Of a DNA stretch of 64,000 nucleotides, positions 63,180 through 64,000 are shown in pieces. Every line of letters starts with the position of its first letter. Position 1 is the stretch's first letter. The position numbers were made by a program, and so were the translations under genes. This stretch comes from Acidobacteriota bacterium (GTDB lineage Bacteria; Acidobacteriota; Vicinamibacteria; Vicinamibacterales; CAVVIG01), in assembly GCA_003222395.1 (NCBI GenBank), contig QHWB01000032.1:223001-287000 (forward strand), read 5' to 3'. The notes under the pieces were generated by a model. The model had not been told where the DNA came from. It saw only the letters and a list, made by a program, of their open reading frames with translations, and did no database searches.

Positions 63180-64000
63180 CTACACCTGCGCCAGGACGTT
63201 TTCGAGGAACCGGCGATTGTCCCGCGCATGTGCCATCGTCTCGACGGCGGTTGCGCCGACCTTGCAGCACTCGACCATGATTGGTCCGGCGAATCCGGCG
63301 GTCTTCAGCGTGCCGAAGACGGCCGCGAAATCCACCTTGCCTGTGCCGAACTGAATCATCACGTCGCCTTTCAGCGCGCCGCAGTCCTTCGCGCAGAAGC
63401 CGCTGACGTGCCGCGCGATTGGTTTCAGCTCCTCGACCGGATTCTTGCCCGTGTAGTAAATGATGTTGCCGGCGTCATACCAGATCGTGAAATTCGGATG
63501 CTGGACCGCTTTCATGGCTGCAACGATGTCGTCCGAGGTGCCGCTGCTGCCGCCGTGAGGTTTCATGACCAATTTGATGCGGCGTTCCTGCGCGTACGCC
63601 GCCGCATCGCTCATCACCTTGTAGTAGTGCTCGTACTCATCCGTGCTGTCGACGCCGAAGCTGAGCAGATAAGTCAGCGCGAGCGCATCGGCGTGGTCGA
63701 TCTGCCGACGGACGTCGGCGATCGAATCGCGCAGAGGAATGTCGTGCCGCGAATGCAGCGCGGCCATGTTCGCCGTCAGGCCGCTGGCGGTAATCCGCTG
63801 TTTCAGCCTGACCAGGTATTCCGGCGTCGCCTCCGAGCCAATGAACGGCTCGTCTTTGGTGCGCGTGAGCAGGCCGGTCGTGCGGTATCCCGCCGCTGCA
63901 ATCTGTGTCAGCGCTTCATCGAAGCTCCATGACGTCCATGGTCGATTGAAGCACCCGATCGGCCACTGGACGGTGGCGCTCAGCGCGGGCCACTGTGACA
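63180..64000 (-). CDS. Sugar phosphate isomerase/epimerase-like protein (partial)
   Basis: A TIM-barrel protein of the xylose-isomerase-like family, open from the window edge (its N-terminus lies beyond base 64000) to the stop at 63180. It contains VQWPIGCFNRPWTSWSFDEA then LTQIAAAGYRTTGLL, IKLVMKPHGG (metal ligand region), FTIWYDAGNIIYYTGKNPVE, HVSGFCAKDC and GFAGPIMVECCKVG. It is probably a periplasmic or cytosolic sugar isomerase or epimerase working with the adjacent oxidoreductase, whose start lies 21 nt downstream on the same strand. Confidence 0.85.
   Translation of the reverse strand, partial: SQWPALSATVQWPIGCFNRPWTSWSFDEALTQIAAAGYRTTGLLTRTKDEPFIGSEATPEYLVRLKQRITASGLTANMAALHSRHDIPLRDSIADVRRQIDHADALALTYLLSFGVDSTDEYEHYYKVMSDAAAYAQERRIKLVMKPHGGSSGTSDDIVAAMKAVQHPNFTIWYDAGNIIYYTGKNPVEELKPIARHVSGFCAKDCGALKGDVMIQFGTGKVDFAAVFGTLKTAGFAGPIMVECCKVGATAVETMAHARDNRRFLENVLAQV

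Overview
The window is about 64 kb of GC-rich bacterial chromosome. Its gene content points to an Acidobacteriota, most likely class Vicinamibacteria (subgroup 6). The clues are the remnant of an acidobacterial ADOP-type permease, an Oar-like TonB receptor with a carboxypeptidase-regulatory N-terminus, Gfo/Idh/MocA and DUF1080 proteins, and several very small proteins that look typical of this group. The taxonomic call is inference; there is no rRNA in the window.

Layout. 1-7.4 kb: after the tail of an amino-acid permease comes a minus-strand run for nucleoside salvage and housekeeping (thymidine phosphorylase, NupC transporter, purine nucleoside phosphorylase, a fused cytidine deaminase, MtnA, TsaD, YjbQ, Nudix), mostly with overlapping stops and starts. 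7.4-14.6 kb: a plus-strand operon of two tandem pairs, HEAT-like protein plus HD-GYP protein, twice. 14.7-17.9 kb: an MGMT-like protein, an ECF sigma factor, its zinc-finger anti-sigma, a DUF4097 protein and a small secreted protein. 17.9-25.2 kb: the cell-shape cluster mreB-mreC-mreD-mrdA-rodA followed by RNase G. 25.3-32.6 kb: a GAF-GGDEF cyclase, PpiD, SppA, a dead ADOP permease, pyrophosphatase and a DUF481 protein. 33.0 kb: tRNA-Leu(CAG).

From the tRNA to about 57.4 kb the DNA is accessory. It holds an IS1182-type element with exact ends and a CTAG target duplication, a cluster of tiny genes (zinc ribbons, stand-alone receivers, basic and membrane peptides) beside a histidine kinase, a large serine recombinase, partly degraded toxin-antitoxin genes, a two-gene candidate defence system, a truncated phage/plasmid replication module and a frameshifted ISL3-type transposase. 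The candidate defence system is a 1687-aa STAND-like ATPase with a nuclease-like N-terminus, followed 2 nt later by a 753-aa zinc-ribbon plus PD-(D/E)XK protein.

57.5-64 kb returns to a chromosomal style: an isoprenylcysteine-methyltransferase-like membrane protein and a sugar-use locus in visible decay (TonB receptor with an internal deletion, DUF1080 remnant, frameshifted oxidoreductase, and a sugar isomerase/epimerase that runs off the window).

Two repeat classes run through the chromosomal part. One is a palindromic element built on GCGAGGCTTTCAGCCGAGC, found between genes and once inside an anti-sigma gene. The other is short heptanucleotide tandem repeats, several of which form long hairpins.
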